Assembly (NCBI GenBank): GCA_019115185.1
Contig: DXDZ01000082.1
Location: forward strand, 1 to 35,209
Direction of reading: 5' to 3'
Length of the DNA: 35,209 nt
DNA from: Candidatus Agathobaculum merdipullorum
Lineage (GTDB): Bacteria > Bacillota > Clostridia > Oscillospirales > Butyricicoccaceae
The position numbers were made by a program, and so were the translations under genes. Each line of letters opens with the position of its first letter. Position 1 is the stretch's first letter. Below the pieces are notes generated by a model. The model searched no databases. It was not told where the DNA came from and saw nothing but the letters and a program-made list of their open reading frames with translations. Shown here in pieces: positions 1 through 8,338 of the stretch.

Positions 1-1
1 G

Positions 2-370
2 GGACACCAGATCGTGCCGATCCAGTTCCTCAAGGCGCTGCTGCCCGACCCTGCAACCCTCGGTCCGCGCACCAAGGGCAAGACCAACATCGGCTGCATC
101 TTTACCGGCAAGAAGGACGGCAAGGAAAAGACCGCCTATATTTACAATGTCTGCGACCACGAAGAATGCTACCGCGAAGTCGGCTCGCAGGCCATCAGCT
201 ACACGACCGGCGTGCCGGCGATGATCGGCGCGGCGATGCTCATGACCGGTAAGTGGAACAAGCCCGGCGTGTATACGGTCGAGGAGTTCGATCCCGATCC
301 GTATATGGAAGCGCTGAACAAGTGGGGTCTGCCGTGGCAGATCAACGAAAATCCGGTATTGGTGGACTGA
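2..370 (+). CDS. Carboxynorspermidine dehydrogenase (saccharopine dehydrogenase-like), C-terminal part
   Basis: This is the C-terminal 122 residues of a gene cut by the left window edge; the frame is open from base 2 (GHQIVPIQF), so the GTG at 14 in the ORF track is an internal valine. The sequence resembles the end of saccharopine-dehydrogenase-like carboxynorspermidine synthases, which reductively condense aspartate semialdehyde with a diamine using NADPH. Supporting stretches are the GPRTKGKTNIGC segment and a C-terminal tail with a YTVEEFDPDPY motif. The next gene, one base downstream, is carboxynorspermidine decarboxylase, the following step of the same pathway, which strongly supports the assignment. 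Nothing can be said about the NAD(P)-binding N-terminus, which lies outside the window. Confidence 0.85.
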   Translation, partial: GHQIVPIQFLKALLPDPATLGPRTKGKTNIGCIFTGKKDGKEKTAYIYNVCDHEECYREVGSQAISYTTGVPAMIGAAMLMTGKWNKPGVYTVEEFDPDPYMEALNKWGLPWQINENPVLVD

Positions 371-371
371 T

Positions 372-1502
372 ATGAGATTTACCGAACTGCCCACGCCCTG
401 CTTCCTTGTGGACGAAAACCGTCTGGTGCAGAATCTGGCCGTCCTGCGCGACGTAGCCGAACGCACGGGCGCAAAAATCCTGCTGGCGCAGAAGGCGTTT
501 TCCATGTTCTCGGTCTATCCGCTGCTGCGCGAATATTTGGCGGGCACGACCGCGTCCGGCCTGTATGAAGCGCGCCTCGGTCATGAGGAGTTCGGCGGCG
601 AGACGCATGTCTACTCACCCGCCTATGCCGAGGGCGAATTTCAGGAAATCCTGCATTATGCTGATCACATCGTGTTCAACTCGTTTACCCAGTGGAAGGC
701 CTACGGCAGCCTCGCGCGCGCGGCGGGCAAGAGCTGCGGTCTGCGCGTCAACCCGGAGTGCTCGACCCAGCCGGCGGAACACGCTATTTACGACCCGTGC
801 AGCCCCGGTTCGCGTCTGGGCATCACGGAGGAAAACTTCCAGTCGGAATTGCTCGGTGGCATTGACGGCCTGCACTTCCATACCCTGTGCGAGCAGAACG
901 CGGACGATCTGGTGCGCACGGTCGAAGCGTTTGAGGAACGCTTCGGCAAGTATATGGAAGGCATGAAGTGGCTCAACCTCGGCGGCGGCCACCATATCAC
1001 GCGCGACGACTACGACGTGGAAACGCTCGTCCAGTGCATTAACTATCTGCGCGAAAAGTATCGCGTGCAGATTTACCTCGAGCCGGGCGAAGCGGTCGTG
1101 CTCAACGCAGGCTATCTGATCTCCACCGTGCTCGAAGTGATGAAAAACGGCAAGGAGATCGCCATTCTCGACACCTCGGCGGCCTGTCACATGCCGGATG
1201 TTCTTGAAATGCCCTACCGCCCGCCGGTGTTCCGTGCGGACGAGCCGGGCAAAAAGGCGTTCACCTATCTGCTGACCGGCCGCTCCTGCCTTGCGGGCGA
1301 TGTGATCGGGGAATACTCGTTCGACAACACGCTGCGCCCGGGCGATCAGGTCGTATTTGAGGACATGGCGCTGTACACTATGGTCAAAACCAACACCTTT
1401 AACGGCGTGCCGTTGCCGCTGATTGCAGTGCGCCGCGCGGACGGCACGGACGAAGCCGTACGCATGTTTGGCTACGAGGATTTCAAAAACCGTCTGTCCT
1501 AA
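372..1502 (+). CDS. nspC: Carboxynorspermidine/carboxyspermidine decarboxylase
   Basis: A 376-residue fold-III PLP-dependent decarboxylase that removes CO2 from carboxy(nor)spermidine to give (nor)spermidine in the cytosol. The N-terminal TPCFLVDE segment and the ILLAQKAF motif, with Lys41 as the probable PLP lysine, are typical of NspC. A glycine-rich LGGGHHI loop lies near residue 200, EPGEAV follows near 238, and the C-terminal part carries GRSCLAGDV, placing the active-site Cys. The length fits the family. The ATG at 372 follows the previous stop by one base, so the two genes are translationally coupled and form the aspartate-semialdehyde route to polyamines common in gut Clostridia. A strong bidirectional terminator follows. 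Confidence 0.93.
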   Translation: MRFTELPTPCFLVDENRLVQNLAVLRDVAERTGAKILLAQKAFSMFSVYPLLREYLAGTTASGLYEARLGHEEFGGETHVYSPAYAEGEFQEILHYADHIVFNSFTQWKAYGSLARAAGKSCGLRVNPECSTQPAEHAIYDPCSPGSRLGITEENFQSELLGGIDGLHFHTLCEQNADDLVRTVEAFEERFGKYMEGMKWLNLGGGHHITRDDYDVETLVQCINYLREKYRVQIYLEPGEAVVLNAGYLISTVLEVMKNGKEIAILDTSAACHMPDVLEMPYRPPVFRADEPGKKAFTYLLTGRSCLAGDVIGEYSFDNTLRPGDQVVFEDMALYTMVKTNTFNGVPLPLIAVRRADGTDEAVRMFGYEDFKNRLS

Positions 1503-1507
1503 CGCAT

Positions 1508-1555
1508 AAAAAAATATCCCGCAGGGAAACTCCCTGCGGGATTTGCTTTTTTAAT
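1508..1555. terminator. Bidirectional intrinsic terminator between nspC and phoR
   Basis: A perfect 12-bp stem (1516-1527 with 1531-1542) around a 3-base loop, preceded by an A-run and followed by a T-run, so it can end both nspC (+) and the pst-pho operon (-). Confidence 0.9.
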
Positions 1556-3206
1556 CTGCTTTTGGAAAGCGCAGCGTGATCTCCGTGCCCTCGCTAAGCG
1601 TACTGCGCAGGTCGATCTGCGCGCGGTGCAGCGCTGCGCCGTGCTTGACGATCGACAGGCCCAGGCCGGTACCGCCGGTCTGCTTGCTATGGCTCTTGTC
1701 CACGCGGTAAAATCGTTCAAACACGCGCTGCTGGTCGGCGGGCGCGATACCAATACCGGTATCCGACACACACACAAACGGCGCGCCGTTTTCCTCACCC
1801 GTCGTGAGCGTCACTGAGCCATGCGGCTTGTTATAGGCGATCGCGTTGTCCGCCAGATTGAACACCATCTGCTCAAGGGTGCGCCGCTGGCCGGACACCG
1901 TGACCGGTGTTCCCGTTACATGCAGCGTGATTTTATGCTCTGCCGCCTTGTGCGCAAGCCGGTCGCGCACCGTGCCGCACAAGCCGGACAGTTCCACCGG
2001 CTCAAACGGCACCGGCGCGCCTTCGTCCAGCCGCGACAGGCGGATGATATCCTCGATCAGCGTCAGCAGACGCATGGCTTCGCTCCGGATTTTCCCGGCA
2101 AAACGGCCGATATCCTCCGGTCGGACGATACCGTTTTCCATGATCTCCGCAAAGCCCATGATGCTGGTGAGCGGGGTTTTAAGCTCATGCGACACGTTCG
2201 CCGTAAATTCCTGCCGCTGACGCTCGGCCTGATCGCGCTCGGTGATATCCACCACAAACAGCACCGCCGCGTGGCCCTGCCCCTCTCCGGCGACCGAGCT
2301 TGCCGTCAACGAATACACGCGCCCGTCCTTTTCCATACGTCCATGGGCGCTTTCGCCGCCGAGCGCCTCCTCCACCACGCGGATATACTCCGCATCGCGG
2401 CACAGCGTCATATAGCCGCCGGTCGCGCTGTCCTTGGGGAACAGCGCGCGCACCGCGCGGTTGGCAAACAGGATGTCGCCCTGCACGGAAAACAAAACCA
2501 GCCCTTCGTCCATCCGGGCGGTGATATCGTCAAATTCCGCCTGCCGCCGCTTGAGTTCATTCAGCTGCGACTCGATCTTGTGGTTCTGCTTATCCATGCG
2601 GTGCAGCAGCGGCGACAGCTCATCATACGCATCGTTTTTGAGCGGCTCATGCAAGTCAAGCGTCACGATGGGCGCCAGAAAAACATGGGTCAGCCAGCTT
2701 GCCAGCAACGCTGCCACCAGCAGCGCCAGCAGCACGACCAGCACGATCCACGGCGACGCAGACGATAATGCGCCGAAGGCGCTGTCCGCCGTGGAGGAGA
2801 CGCGCAGCGCCGTACCATCTGCCAGTCGGATCGCATAATAATAAGTCTGTTCGGATAGCGCGCCGGACAGACGGCTGGACTCGCCCACGCCTTTTTCCAG
2901 CGCTGCGGCAATTTCAGGACGCGACGCATGATTTTCCATGGCCTGCACGTCGCCCTTATTATCATACAGCACCGTACCATTCGCATCGACCAGCGTGATG
3001 CGATCGGCATATACGCTGCCAATCTGCGCCAATGCCTGCTCGCCCTGCGTATCCATCGCCGCGGCAATATGGTTGCATTCCTCGCTCAAACGGTCCCGCA
3101 GATCTTGCGACAAACCGGAATGCACCGCCACGAGCAGCAGAGACACGGTCACGACAAGCGTGACCAGCGCAGTGAGAAAAATACTGCCGAAAACGCGCTT
3201 TCTCAT
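1551..3206 (-). CDS. phoR: Phosphate-sensing histidine kinase PhoR
   Basis: A 551-residue membrane histidine kinase. One membrane segment lies at about residues 8-28, an extracellular domain at about 30-150 and a second membrane segment at about 152-178. A PAS-like domain follows (about 225-325, with FDDITARMDEGLVLF and FVVDITERD). The HisKA motif VSHELKTP holds the phospho-acceptor His340. The ATP-binding domain shows the N box NLADNAIAYN, the G1 box VSDTGIGIA and G2 GGTGLGLSIVKH. Its start overlaps the stop of phoB by 4 bp, so it is the last gene of the pst-pho operon. It should phosphorylate PhoB when phosphate is scarce, with PhoU and the Pst transporter as negative inputs. Both the position and the PAS domain support PhoR rather than a generic kinase. 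Confidence 0.93.
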   Translation of the reverse strand: MRKRVFGSIFLTALVTLVVTVSLLLVAVHSGLSQDLRDRLSEECNHIAAAMDTQGEQALAQIGSVYADRITLVDANGTVLYDNKGDVQAMENHASRPEIAAALEKGVGESSRLSGALSEQTYYYAIRLADGTALRVSSTADSAFGALSSASPWIVLVVLLALLVAALLASWLTHVFLAPIVTLDLHEPLKNDAYDELSPLLHRMDKQNHKIESQLNELKRRQAEFDDITARMDEGLVLFSVQGDILFANRAVRALFPKDSATGGYMTLCRDAEYIRVVEEALGGESAHGRMEKDGRVYSLTASSVAGEGQGHAAVLFVVDITERDQAERQRQEFTANVSHELKTPLTSIMGFAEIMENGIVRPEDIGRFAGKIRSEAMRLLTLIEDIIRLSRLDEGAPVPFEPVELSGLCGTVRDRLAHKAAEHKITLHVTGTPVTVSGQRRTLEQMVFNLADNAIAYNKPHGSVTLTTGEENGAPFVCVSDTGIGIAPADQQRVFERFYRVDKSHSKQTGGTGLGLSIVKHGAALHRAQIDLRSTLSEGTEITLRFPKAD

Positions 3207-3889
3207 GCATGCTCTCCCATGCGGTAGCCAACGCCGCGCACGGTTTCAATCATCGCCCCTGCCGTGCCCAGCTTTTGCCGCAGGGTGCGGATGTGCACGT
3301 CCACCGTTCTGGTTTCGCTCTCGTTGCCGTAGCCCCAGATATTTTCGAGCAGCACATCGCGCGTAAGCACCGCACCACGATTTTTCATCAGCAGGCACAG
3401 CAGCTGATACTCCTTGAGCGTCAGCTGCACTTCGCGCTCGCCGACGAATACACTGTGCGCGCGCTCGTCCACGCAGATCTCTCCTGCCACCAGCAGCCGG
3501 GCTTGTTCTTCGCCGCCCGGTTCGGCCTGCGTGCGACGCAACACCGCGCGGATGCGCGCCACCAGCTCCATCATGCCGAAGGGCTTGGCGACATAATCAT
3601 CCGCGCCGCTGTCCAGCCCGACCACCTTGTCATACTCAGTATTTTTCGCCGTCAACAGGATGACCGGAATATCCGCTGTCTCCTGTGTATCGCGCAGGCG
3701 ACGCAGGATGCTGATGCCATCCTCGCCCGGCAACATGATATCCAACAGAATCAGCTGCGGCTTTTTCTCGCGCAGCGCTGCAAACAGCGCGCCGCCGTCC
3801 TCCAATCCACGGGCTTCCATGCCCGTGTTTTGCAGCGTATAGACGACTAGTTCCCGAATGCCTGCATCGTCCTCCACGCAATAAATCAT
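3203..3889 (-). CDS. phoB: Phosphate response regulator PhoB/PhoP (OmpR family)
   Basis: A 228-residue OmpR-type response regulator. The receiver domain (1-115) has the acidic pair Asp7/Asp8, the phosphorylation site Asp50 in LLDIMLPGEDG, and the conserved Lys in DYVAKPF. The C-terminal winged helix (about 128-226) contains LTLKEYQLL and the recognition segment VDVHIRTLRQKLG. It lies between phoU and phoR, overlapping phoR by 4 bp. The start is supported by a strong GAGGAGG ribosome-binding site. It probably binds the TT(T/A)ACA repeats in front of pstS and thereby controls its own operon. Confidence 0.93.
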   Translation of the reverse strand: MIYCVEDDAGIRELVVYTLQNTGMEARGLEDGGALFAALREKKPQLILLDIMLPGEDGISILRRLRDTQETADIPVILLTAKNTEYDKVVGLDSGADDYVAKPFGMMELVARIRAVLRRTQAEPGGEEQARLLVAGEICVDERAHSVFVGEREVQLTLKEYQLLCLLMKNRGAVLTRDVLLENIWGYGNESETRTVDVHIRTLRQKLGTAGAMIETVRGVGYRMGEHA

Positions 3890-3935
3890 TGCGTTTCCTC
3901 CTCAAAGCTGCTCTGCGCAGCCAGTTCCAAACCTT

Positions 3936-4595
3936 TTATATCGTATCTCTGCTTGCCGGGGTCTTGTGCGTGCCGGTGATGGAAAACTCCACCCACTCGG
4001 CAATATTGGTCGCGTGATCCCCGATGCGCTCCAGATACTTGGCGATCATCAGGATATCCAGCACGCGCTCGCCGTCATCCGCATTCTGCGCGATCTCTGC
4101 AATCAGATCCTTCTTGCACTCGGCAAACAGGTTGTCAACCACATCGTCGTACTCAATGACGCTCCAAGCAAGCGTCAGATCACGGCGCACAAAGGCGTCC
4201 AGACTGTCGGTGACCATCTTGATGGTCGCCTGCGCCATCTGCTCAATATGGGCGTTGTGACCGCACGCGCCGGACAGATACGTGACGATCTCCGCGATGT
4301 CGCTCGCCTGATCGCCGATACGCTCGATATCCGTAATCATCTTGAGAACGGAAGAGATCAGACGCAGGTCGCTTGCCACCGGCTGCTGCTGCAGCAGCAA
4401 CTTTAAGCACATGGACTCGATCTCGCGCTCCTTGCGGTCGATCTCCTGATCGATGCGGATGGCGGATGCGGCCAGCTTGGTGTCGCCGCCGAGCAGCGCC
4501 TTGACCGAGCTTGCAATCGCGTTTTCGCACAGTGCACCCATGGCAATCAGCTCGTTGTTCAGCTCCAAAAGCTGCGAATCGAAGCGGTTTCTCAT
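3936..4595 (-). CDS. phoU: Phosphate transport regulator PhoU
   Basis: A 219-residue all-helical cytoplasmic protein with the two tandem three-helix PhoU repeats (about 10-100 and 115-205). Each repeat has its metal-cluster signature: DQEIDRKEREIE with the later ERIGDQASDIAE, and VIEYDDVVDN with LERIGDHATNIAEW. PhoU links the PstSCAB transporter to PhoR and damps Pho signalling and phosphate uptake when phosphate is plentiful. Its start overlaps the pstB stop by one base (TGATG), so it is translationally coupled to pstB. The length is normal for the family. Confidence 0.95.
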   Translation of the reverse strand: MRNRFDSQLLELNNELIAMGALCENAIASSVKALLGGDTKLAASAIRIDQEIDRKEREIESMCLKLLLQQQPVASDLRLISSVLKMITDIERIGDQASDIAEIVTYLSGACGHNAHIEQMAQATIKMVTDSLDAFVRRDLTLAWSVIEYDDVVDNLFAECKKDLIAEIAQNADDGERVLDILMIAKYLERIGDHATNIAEWVEFSITGTHKTPASRDTI

Positions 4596-5350
4596 CAGCC
4601 AAACCTCCCCGTGATGTAGTCCTCAGTGCGCTTATCCGTCGGCATGGAGAACAGCTTTTCGGTTTCCCCGACCTCGATCATATCGCCGAGCAGAAAAAAC
4701 GCGGTCGTATCGGATACGCGGGTGGCCTGCTGCATATTGTGCGTGACCATAACGATAGTATAATCTTTTTTCAGCTCGAGTACAAGGTCTTCGATCTTTG
4801 CAGTAGAAATCGGATCGAGTGCAGAGGTCGGCTCGTCCATCAGCAGCACTTCCGGATTGGCCGCAAGCGCGCGGGCGATGCAGATACGCTGCTGCTGGCC
4901 GCCCGACATGGACAGCGCGGATTTTTTCAGGCAGTCCTTGGTCTCGTCCCAGATTGCGGCGTGACGCAGCGAGGTCTCAACGATCTCGTCCAGCTTGACG
5001 CGGCTCTTGATGCCATGCGTGCGCGGGCCGTAGGCAATATTGTCGTAAATGGACATCGGGAACGGATTGGGCTTTTGGAACACCATGCCCACACGGCGGC
5101 GCAGGATATTGACGTCGCAGTCGTGATAAATGTCCTCGCCGTCGAGCCGAATGTCGCCCGTGATCTTGCAGCCCTCCACCAAATCGTTCATGCGGTTGAG
5201 CGAGCGCAGAAGCGTCGATTTGCCGCAGCCGGACGGCCCGATGAACGCCGTGATCTCGTTGGCTTTGATATCCAGATCTATATCATGCAGGGCATGGAAG
5301 TCCCCATAATAGAGGTTCATGTCCCGAATCTCAATTTTATTCTGTTCCAT
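4595..5350 (-). CDS. pstB: Phosphate ABC transporter ATP-binding protein PstB
   Basis: A 251-residue ABC ATPase that powers phosphate import through PstC/PstA. The Walker A motif GPSGCGKST lies at residues 38-46. The Q-loop region [12 protein letters not shown] is the PstB-typical form. The ABC signature [10 protein letters not shown] and Walker [14 protein letters not shown] follow, with the H-loop at [10 protein letters not shown]. The length is standard for PstB. The gene sits 12 bases after pstA and overlaps phoU by one base. Confidence 0.97.
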   Translation of the reverse strand: MEQNKIEIRDMNLYYGDFHALHDIDLDIKANEITAFIGPSGCGKSTLLRSLNRMNDLVEGCKITGDIRLDGEDIYHDCDVNILRRRVGMVFQKPNPFPMSIYDNIAYGPRTHGIKSRVKLDEIVETSLRHAAIWDETKDCLKKSALSMSGGQQQRICIARALAANPEVLLMDEPTSALDPISTAKIEDLVLELKKDYTIVMVTHNMQQATRVSDTTAFFLLGDMIEVGETEKLFSMPTDKRTEDYITGRFG

Positions 5351-5362
5351 AGCTTCCTCCGA

Positions 5363-6247
5363 TTACTTTTTGGTCAGCTTTTTGGCAACAAGGGCCGAAA
5401 TCGTATTCATCAGCAGCACAACCACCAGCAGAACCACCGCGGTGGCATAGGCTTCGTTCATATTCAGGCCCTCGCCGGACAGCACATACATATGAATGGC
5501 CAGCGTACGACCGGACTGGAACAGTCCCGGAATCTGCGCCATCGTACCGGCGGTGAAGATCAGCGCCGCGGTCTCGCCCACGATACGGCCGATCGCTAGG
5601 ATGATGCCCGACAGGATGCCCGGCATAGCGCTGGGCAGCACGATGCGGAACACCGTGCGCAGACGGCCCGCGCCCAGGCCGAACGAGCCTTCGCGGTAGG
5701 TGTCCGGCACCGAGATGAGCGCCTCTTCCGCCGTGCGCATGATGAGCGGCAGAATCATGATTGCCAGCGTCATGGCGCCTGCCAGCAGCGAATAGCCCCA
5801 GTGCAGCTGGGTGACGAAGAACAGCATACCGAACAGGCCGTAAACGATCGACGGAATGCCGGACAGCGTCTCAGTGGTGATGCGGATGACGTTTACCAGC
5901 TTGTTGCCGCGGGACGCATATTCATTGAGGTACACCGCGGTGAACAGGCCGAACGGCACCGCCAGCAGCAGCGCGAGCAGAGTCATCTCCACGGTCGTGA
6001 TGATGGCCGGCATCATGGATACGTTATCCGAGTTATACGTCCACTCGAACAGGGACGGCTTGAGATGCGGCACGCCGTTAATGAGGATGTACGCGATCAG
6101 GAACAGCAGCACAGCAAAGGTGAGGATTGCCGCGCCATAAACCAAGCCTTTTTGCAGGCGTGCTTTGCCGCGGCCATAGACGCGCGGCTTCTTTTCCGCC
6201 GCCTGAACCGCCGTTTTCTTCGCGGCAGAAGTCGCTTCGGTTGTCAT
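5363..6247 (-). CDS. pstA: Phosphate ABC transporter permease PstA
   Basis: A 294-residue inner-membrane permease with about six hydrophobic segments. It has a cytoplasmic Lys/Arg-rich N-terminus of about 30 residues before the first membrane helix. The PstA-type motif GIPSIVYGLFGMLFF and the EAA-loop region IVLPSAMPGILSGIILAIGRIVGETAAL mark the PstB-coupling segment. It pairs with PstC to form the phosphate channel. Its start overlaps the pstC stop by 4 bp. Confidence 0.95.
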   Translation of the reverse strand: MTTEATSAAKKTAVQAAEKKPRVYGRGKARLQKGLVYGAAILTFAVLLFLIAYILINGVPHLKPSLFEWTYNSDNVSMMPAIITTVEMTLLALLLAVPFGLFTAVYLNEYASRGNKLVNVIRITTETLSGIPSIVYGLFGMLFFVTQLHWGYSLLAGAMTLAIMILPLIMRTAEEALISVPDTYREGSFGLGAGRLRTVFRIVLPSAMPGILSGIILAIGRIVGETAALIFTAGTMAQIPGLFQSGRTLAIHMYVLSGEGLNMNEAYATAVVLLVVVLLMNTISALVAKKLTKK

Positions 6248-7146
6248 GCGTCCTTCCTCCTTTTCAGCACCGAGAACGTCAGGTTAATGAGTAGAATGAA
6301 CACGAACAAAACCACACCCGTGGCGATCAGTGCCTCGCGGTGCAGGCCGGTCGCGTAGCCCATTTCGATGACGATATTCGCCGTCATCGTGCGAATGCCC
6401 TTGAGCAGACTGCCCGTCAGGCGCGGCTGGTTGCCCGCGACCATGATGACCGCCATCGTCTCACCGATCGCACGGCCGATGCCCAGCACGATACCGGCAA
6501 GCACGCCGGATTTCGCTGCCGGCAGCATGACCGAGAAGATCGCGCGCTCATGGGTCGCACCCATGGCGACCGCACCCTCATAGTATGCGTTCGGCACGGC
6601 GCGCAGCGCCGCTTCGGACACACCGATGATGGTCGGCAGGATCATGATGCCCAGCAGGATGGACGCGGACAGGATGGTTGAGCCAGAGGAGATCTTCGAG
6701 CCGAAAAACTTCGCTACATCGAGCACCGTCGGTACAATGACCACCATGCCGAAAAAGCCGTACACGATGGACGGAATACCGGCCAGCAGCTCGGTGCAGG
6801 GCTTGAGCACACCGTAGATGCGCTTGGGACAATAGAATGCCATAAAGATCGCGGTCAGCAGGCCGATCGGCACGCCGATGACGATGGCGCCAGCCGTGAT
6901 GTAAATGCTGCCGACAATCATCGGCAGGATGCCGTAAACGTCATTGCCCGGCTTCCAGGTCGTGCCGGTCAGGAAGTCCAGCACGCCGATCTCGCGGATG
7001 GCGGGGATGCCGTTGGCAAACAGGAAAACGCAGATCAGAGCTACCGCAAGAATGGACGCAAGCGCGCAGACAAAAAACACGCCGTGCATCACGATTTCGA
7101 GCAGGTTTTTCATGTCGCTCTTCTGCCTGGTTGCGGATTCGTTCAT
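6244..7146 (-). CDS. pstC: Phosphate ABC transporter permease PstC
   Basis: A 300-residue inner-membrane permease, partner of PstA. It shows about six membrane segments, the family motif AGIPSIVYGFFGMVVIVP, and the EAA-loop MLPAAKSGVLAGIVLGIGRAIGETMAV. The DFLTGTTWKPG loop after the first helix is characteristic of PstC and helps separate it from PstA. It lies downstream of pstS across a 70-base gap that holds a stable stem-loop, which may set the ratio of binding protein to permease. Confidence 0.95.
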   Translation of the reverse strand: MNESATRQKSDMKNLLEIVMHGVFFVCALASILAVALICVFLFANGIPAIREIGVLDFLTGTTWKPGNDVYGILPMIVGSIYITAGAIVIGVPIGLLTAIFMAFYCPKRIYGVLKPCTELLAGIPSIVYGFFGMVVIVPTVLDVAKFFGSKISSGSTILSASILLGIMILPTIIGVSEAALRAVPNAYYEGAVAMGATHERAIFSVMLPAAKSGVLAGIVLGIGRAIGETMAVIMVAGNQPRLTGSLLKGIRTMTANIVIEMGYATGLHREALIATGVVLFVFILLINLTFSVLKRRKDA

Positions 7147-7166
7147 GTTTTCACCCCATAGACAGT

Positions 7167-7201
7167 GGGAAAGGGCGAAACGGATTTCGCCCTGCTTTCC
7201 C
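7167..7201 (-). other. Intercistronic stem-loop between pstS and pstC
   Basis: On the minus strand GGGAAA-(3 nt)-GGGCGAAA pairs across a 4-base loop with TTTCGCCC-TTTCCC, leaving a small bulge. No T-run follows, so it is more likely an mRNA-stabilising or partial-attenuation hairpin behind pstS than a full terminator. Such hairpins after binding-protein genes commonly raise binding protein over permease. Confidence 0.7.
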
Positions 7202-7216
7202 TTGTTCGGTTATTTG

Positions 7217-8113
7217 TTACGCAGCTACGTCGGCCCAGTCGGTGGTCTCGCCGGTGTAGATGGTCTTGATCTGATCCATCGTCAGATTGCTAACGGTGTT
7301 TGCCGGGTTGACAACAACCGCGATGCCGTCCAGCGCGATGGAGGTACCGGTCAGTTCAGCCTTCTCCTCGTCCTTGAGCTCACGCGAAGCCATGCCGATG
7401 GCAAAGGTGCCGTCCATTGCGCCGGTCATGCCGGAGGTGGAGTCAGAGGTCTGCAGATCGATCTGTGCCTTCGGGTTGACAGCCTTGTAAGCCTCGATCA
7501 GCTTTTCCATCACCGGGGAAACCGAGGAGGAACCGCCGACAGCGATCTGGCCTTCCGAGCCGTCCGTGGTGAAGGCTGCGGCTTCGTCGTTAACCTTAAT
7601 GTAGCCCTCTTCTTCTACGATCGCCTGACCGTCAGCGCTCAGGATGAAGTTGATGAAATCCTTGGCAACGCCGGTCGGCTCACCCTTGGTGGCAATGTTG
7701 AACGGACGGGACAGCGTGTAGCTGCCGCTCTTGACGTTTTCTACCGTAGCGTCTACGCCGTCTACCTGAACGGCCTTGACGGTACCATTGAGGGAGCCGA
7801 GCGAAACATAGCCGATCGCGCTCTCGTTGCCAGCTACGCTGGTCAGCACTACATCGGTCTTGTTGGCGATTTCCGCATCAACCGTGGTGTTGTCGCCGTT
7901 GTCGTCTTCCACGCCGGTCAGCTCTACAAATGCGCTGCGCGTGCCAGAACCGTCCTCACGGGAGATGACCGTGATCGCGCCGGAAGTGCCGGTGGAAGCA
8001 GCGCTATCGTCCGTGCCGCTCTCGCCTGCGCCATAGGAATCATTGCCGCCGCAGCCAGCCAGCGCACCGCACAGCATCAGGCCTGCCAGAAGCAGGGATA
8101 CACTCTTTTTCAT
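7217..8113 (-). CDS. pstS: Phosphate-binding lipoprotein PstS, circularly permuted
   Basis: A 298-residue lipoprotein with a lipobox (LAGC; lipid Cys21) and a Gly/Ser/Asp-rich linker. It is the phosphate-binding subunit of PstSCAB. The order of its motifs is swapped. The segment normally in the second half (ISREDGSGTRSAF at about 50-62, GNESAIGYVSLG, then DFINFILSADGQAIV at about 152-166) comes first. The segment normally at the N-terminus (GSSSVSPVMEKLIEAY at about 194-209, then DGTFAIGMASREL and DGIAVVVNP) comes second, and the protein ends at TGETTDWADV, which in the usual order would directly precede the SREDGSGTR part. A good RBS (AAGGAG) precedes the ATG. It is the first gene of the operon behind a likely Pho operator. 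Confidence 0.92.
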   Translation of the reverse strand: MKKSVSLLLAGLMLCGALAGCGGNDSYGAGESGTDDSAASTGTSGAITVISREDGSGTRSAFVELTGVEDDNGDNTTVDAEIANKTDVVLTSVAGNESAIGYVSLGSLNGTVKAVQVDGVDATVENVKSGSYTLSRPFNIATKGEPTGVAKDFINFILSADGQAIVEEEGYIKVNDEAAAFTTDGSEGQIAVGGSSSVSPVMEKLIEAYKAVNPKAQIDLQTSDSTSGMTGAMDGTFAIGMASRELKDEEKAELTGTSIALDGIAVVVNPANTVSNLTMDQIKTIYTGETTDWADVAA

Positions 8114-8162
8114 AACTTGAATTTCTCCTTTTCATTCAGATCTTGTTTTTCGTTACAAGCAT

Positions 8163-8236
8163 ATATTACGGGGGCAATGTAAAATCCAAAAGCCCGTGTT
8201 TGTAAAATCCATGTTAAGCAAAAAGGATTGTGTAAA
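8163..8236 (-). promoter_or_regulatory. Candidate Pho operator and promoter of the pst-pho operon
   Basis: Read on the minus strand, four TT(T/A)ACA hexamers occur in order at 8236-8231, 8217-8212, 8206-8201 and 8184-8179. The middle two are 11 bp apart and the last two 22 bp apart, that is, on one helical face. This matches the direct-repeat pattern known for Bacillus PhoP. A TAATAT -10-like element (8168-8163) lies about 10 bp after the last repeat, as in promoters where the activator replaces the -35 box. The pattern is seen; the function is inferred. Confidence 0.6.
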
Positions 8237-8242
8237 GTGCGC

Positions 8243-8280
8243 AAAAAAGGACGGCAAAACGCATGTTTTGCCGTCCTTTT
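8243..8280. terminator. Strong bidirectional terminator between the ligase-like gene and pstS
   Basis: A perfect 16-bp stem (8245-8260 with 8265-8280) with loop GCAT. On the minus strand the stem ends in a T-run. It separates the DUF4330/O-antigen-ligase operon from the Pho operator. Confidence 0.9.
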
Positions 8281-8338
8281 GATGTGTTTTTGGTGTAATT
8301 CGTCCAAAGTGGTATAGACCAGTCAAGGATTCACTGCA

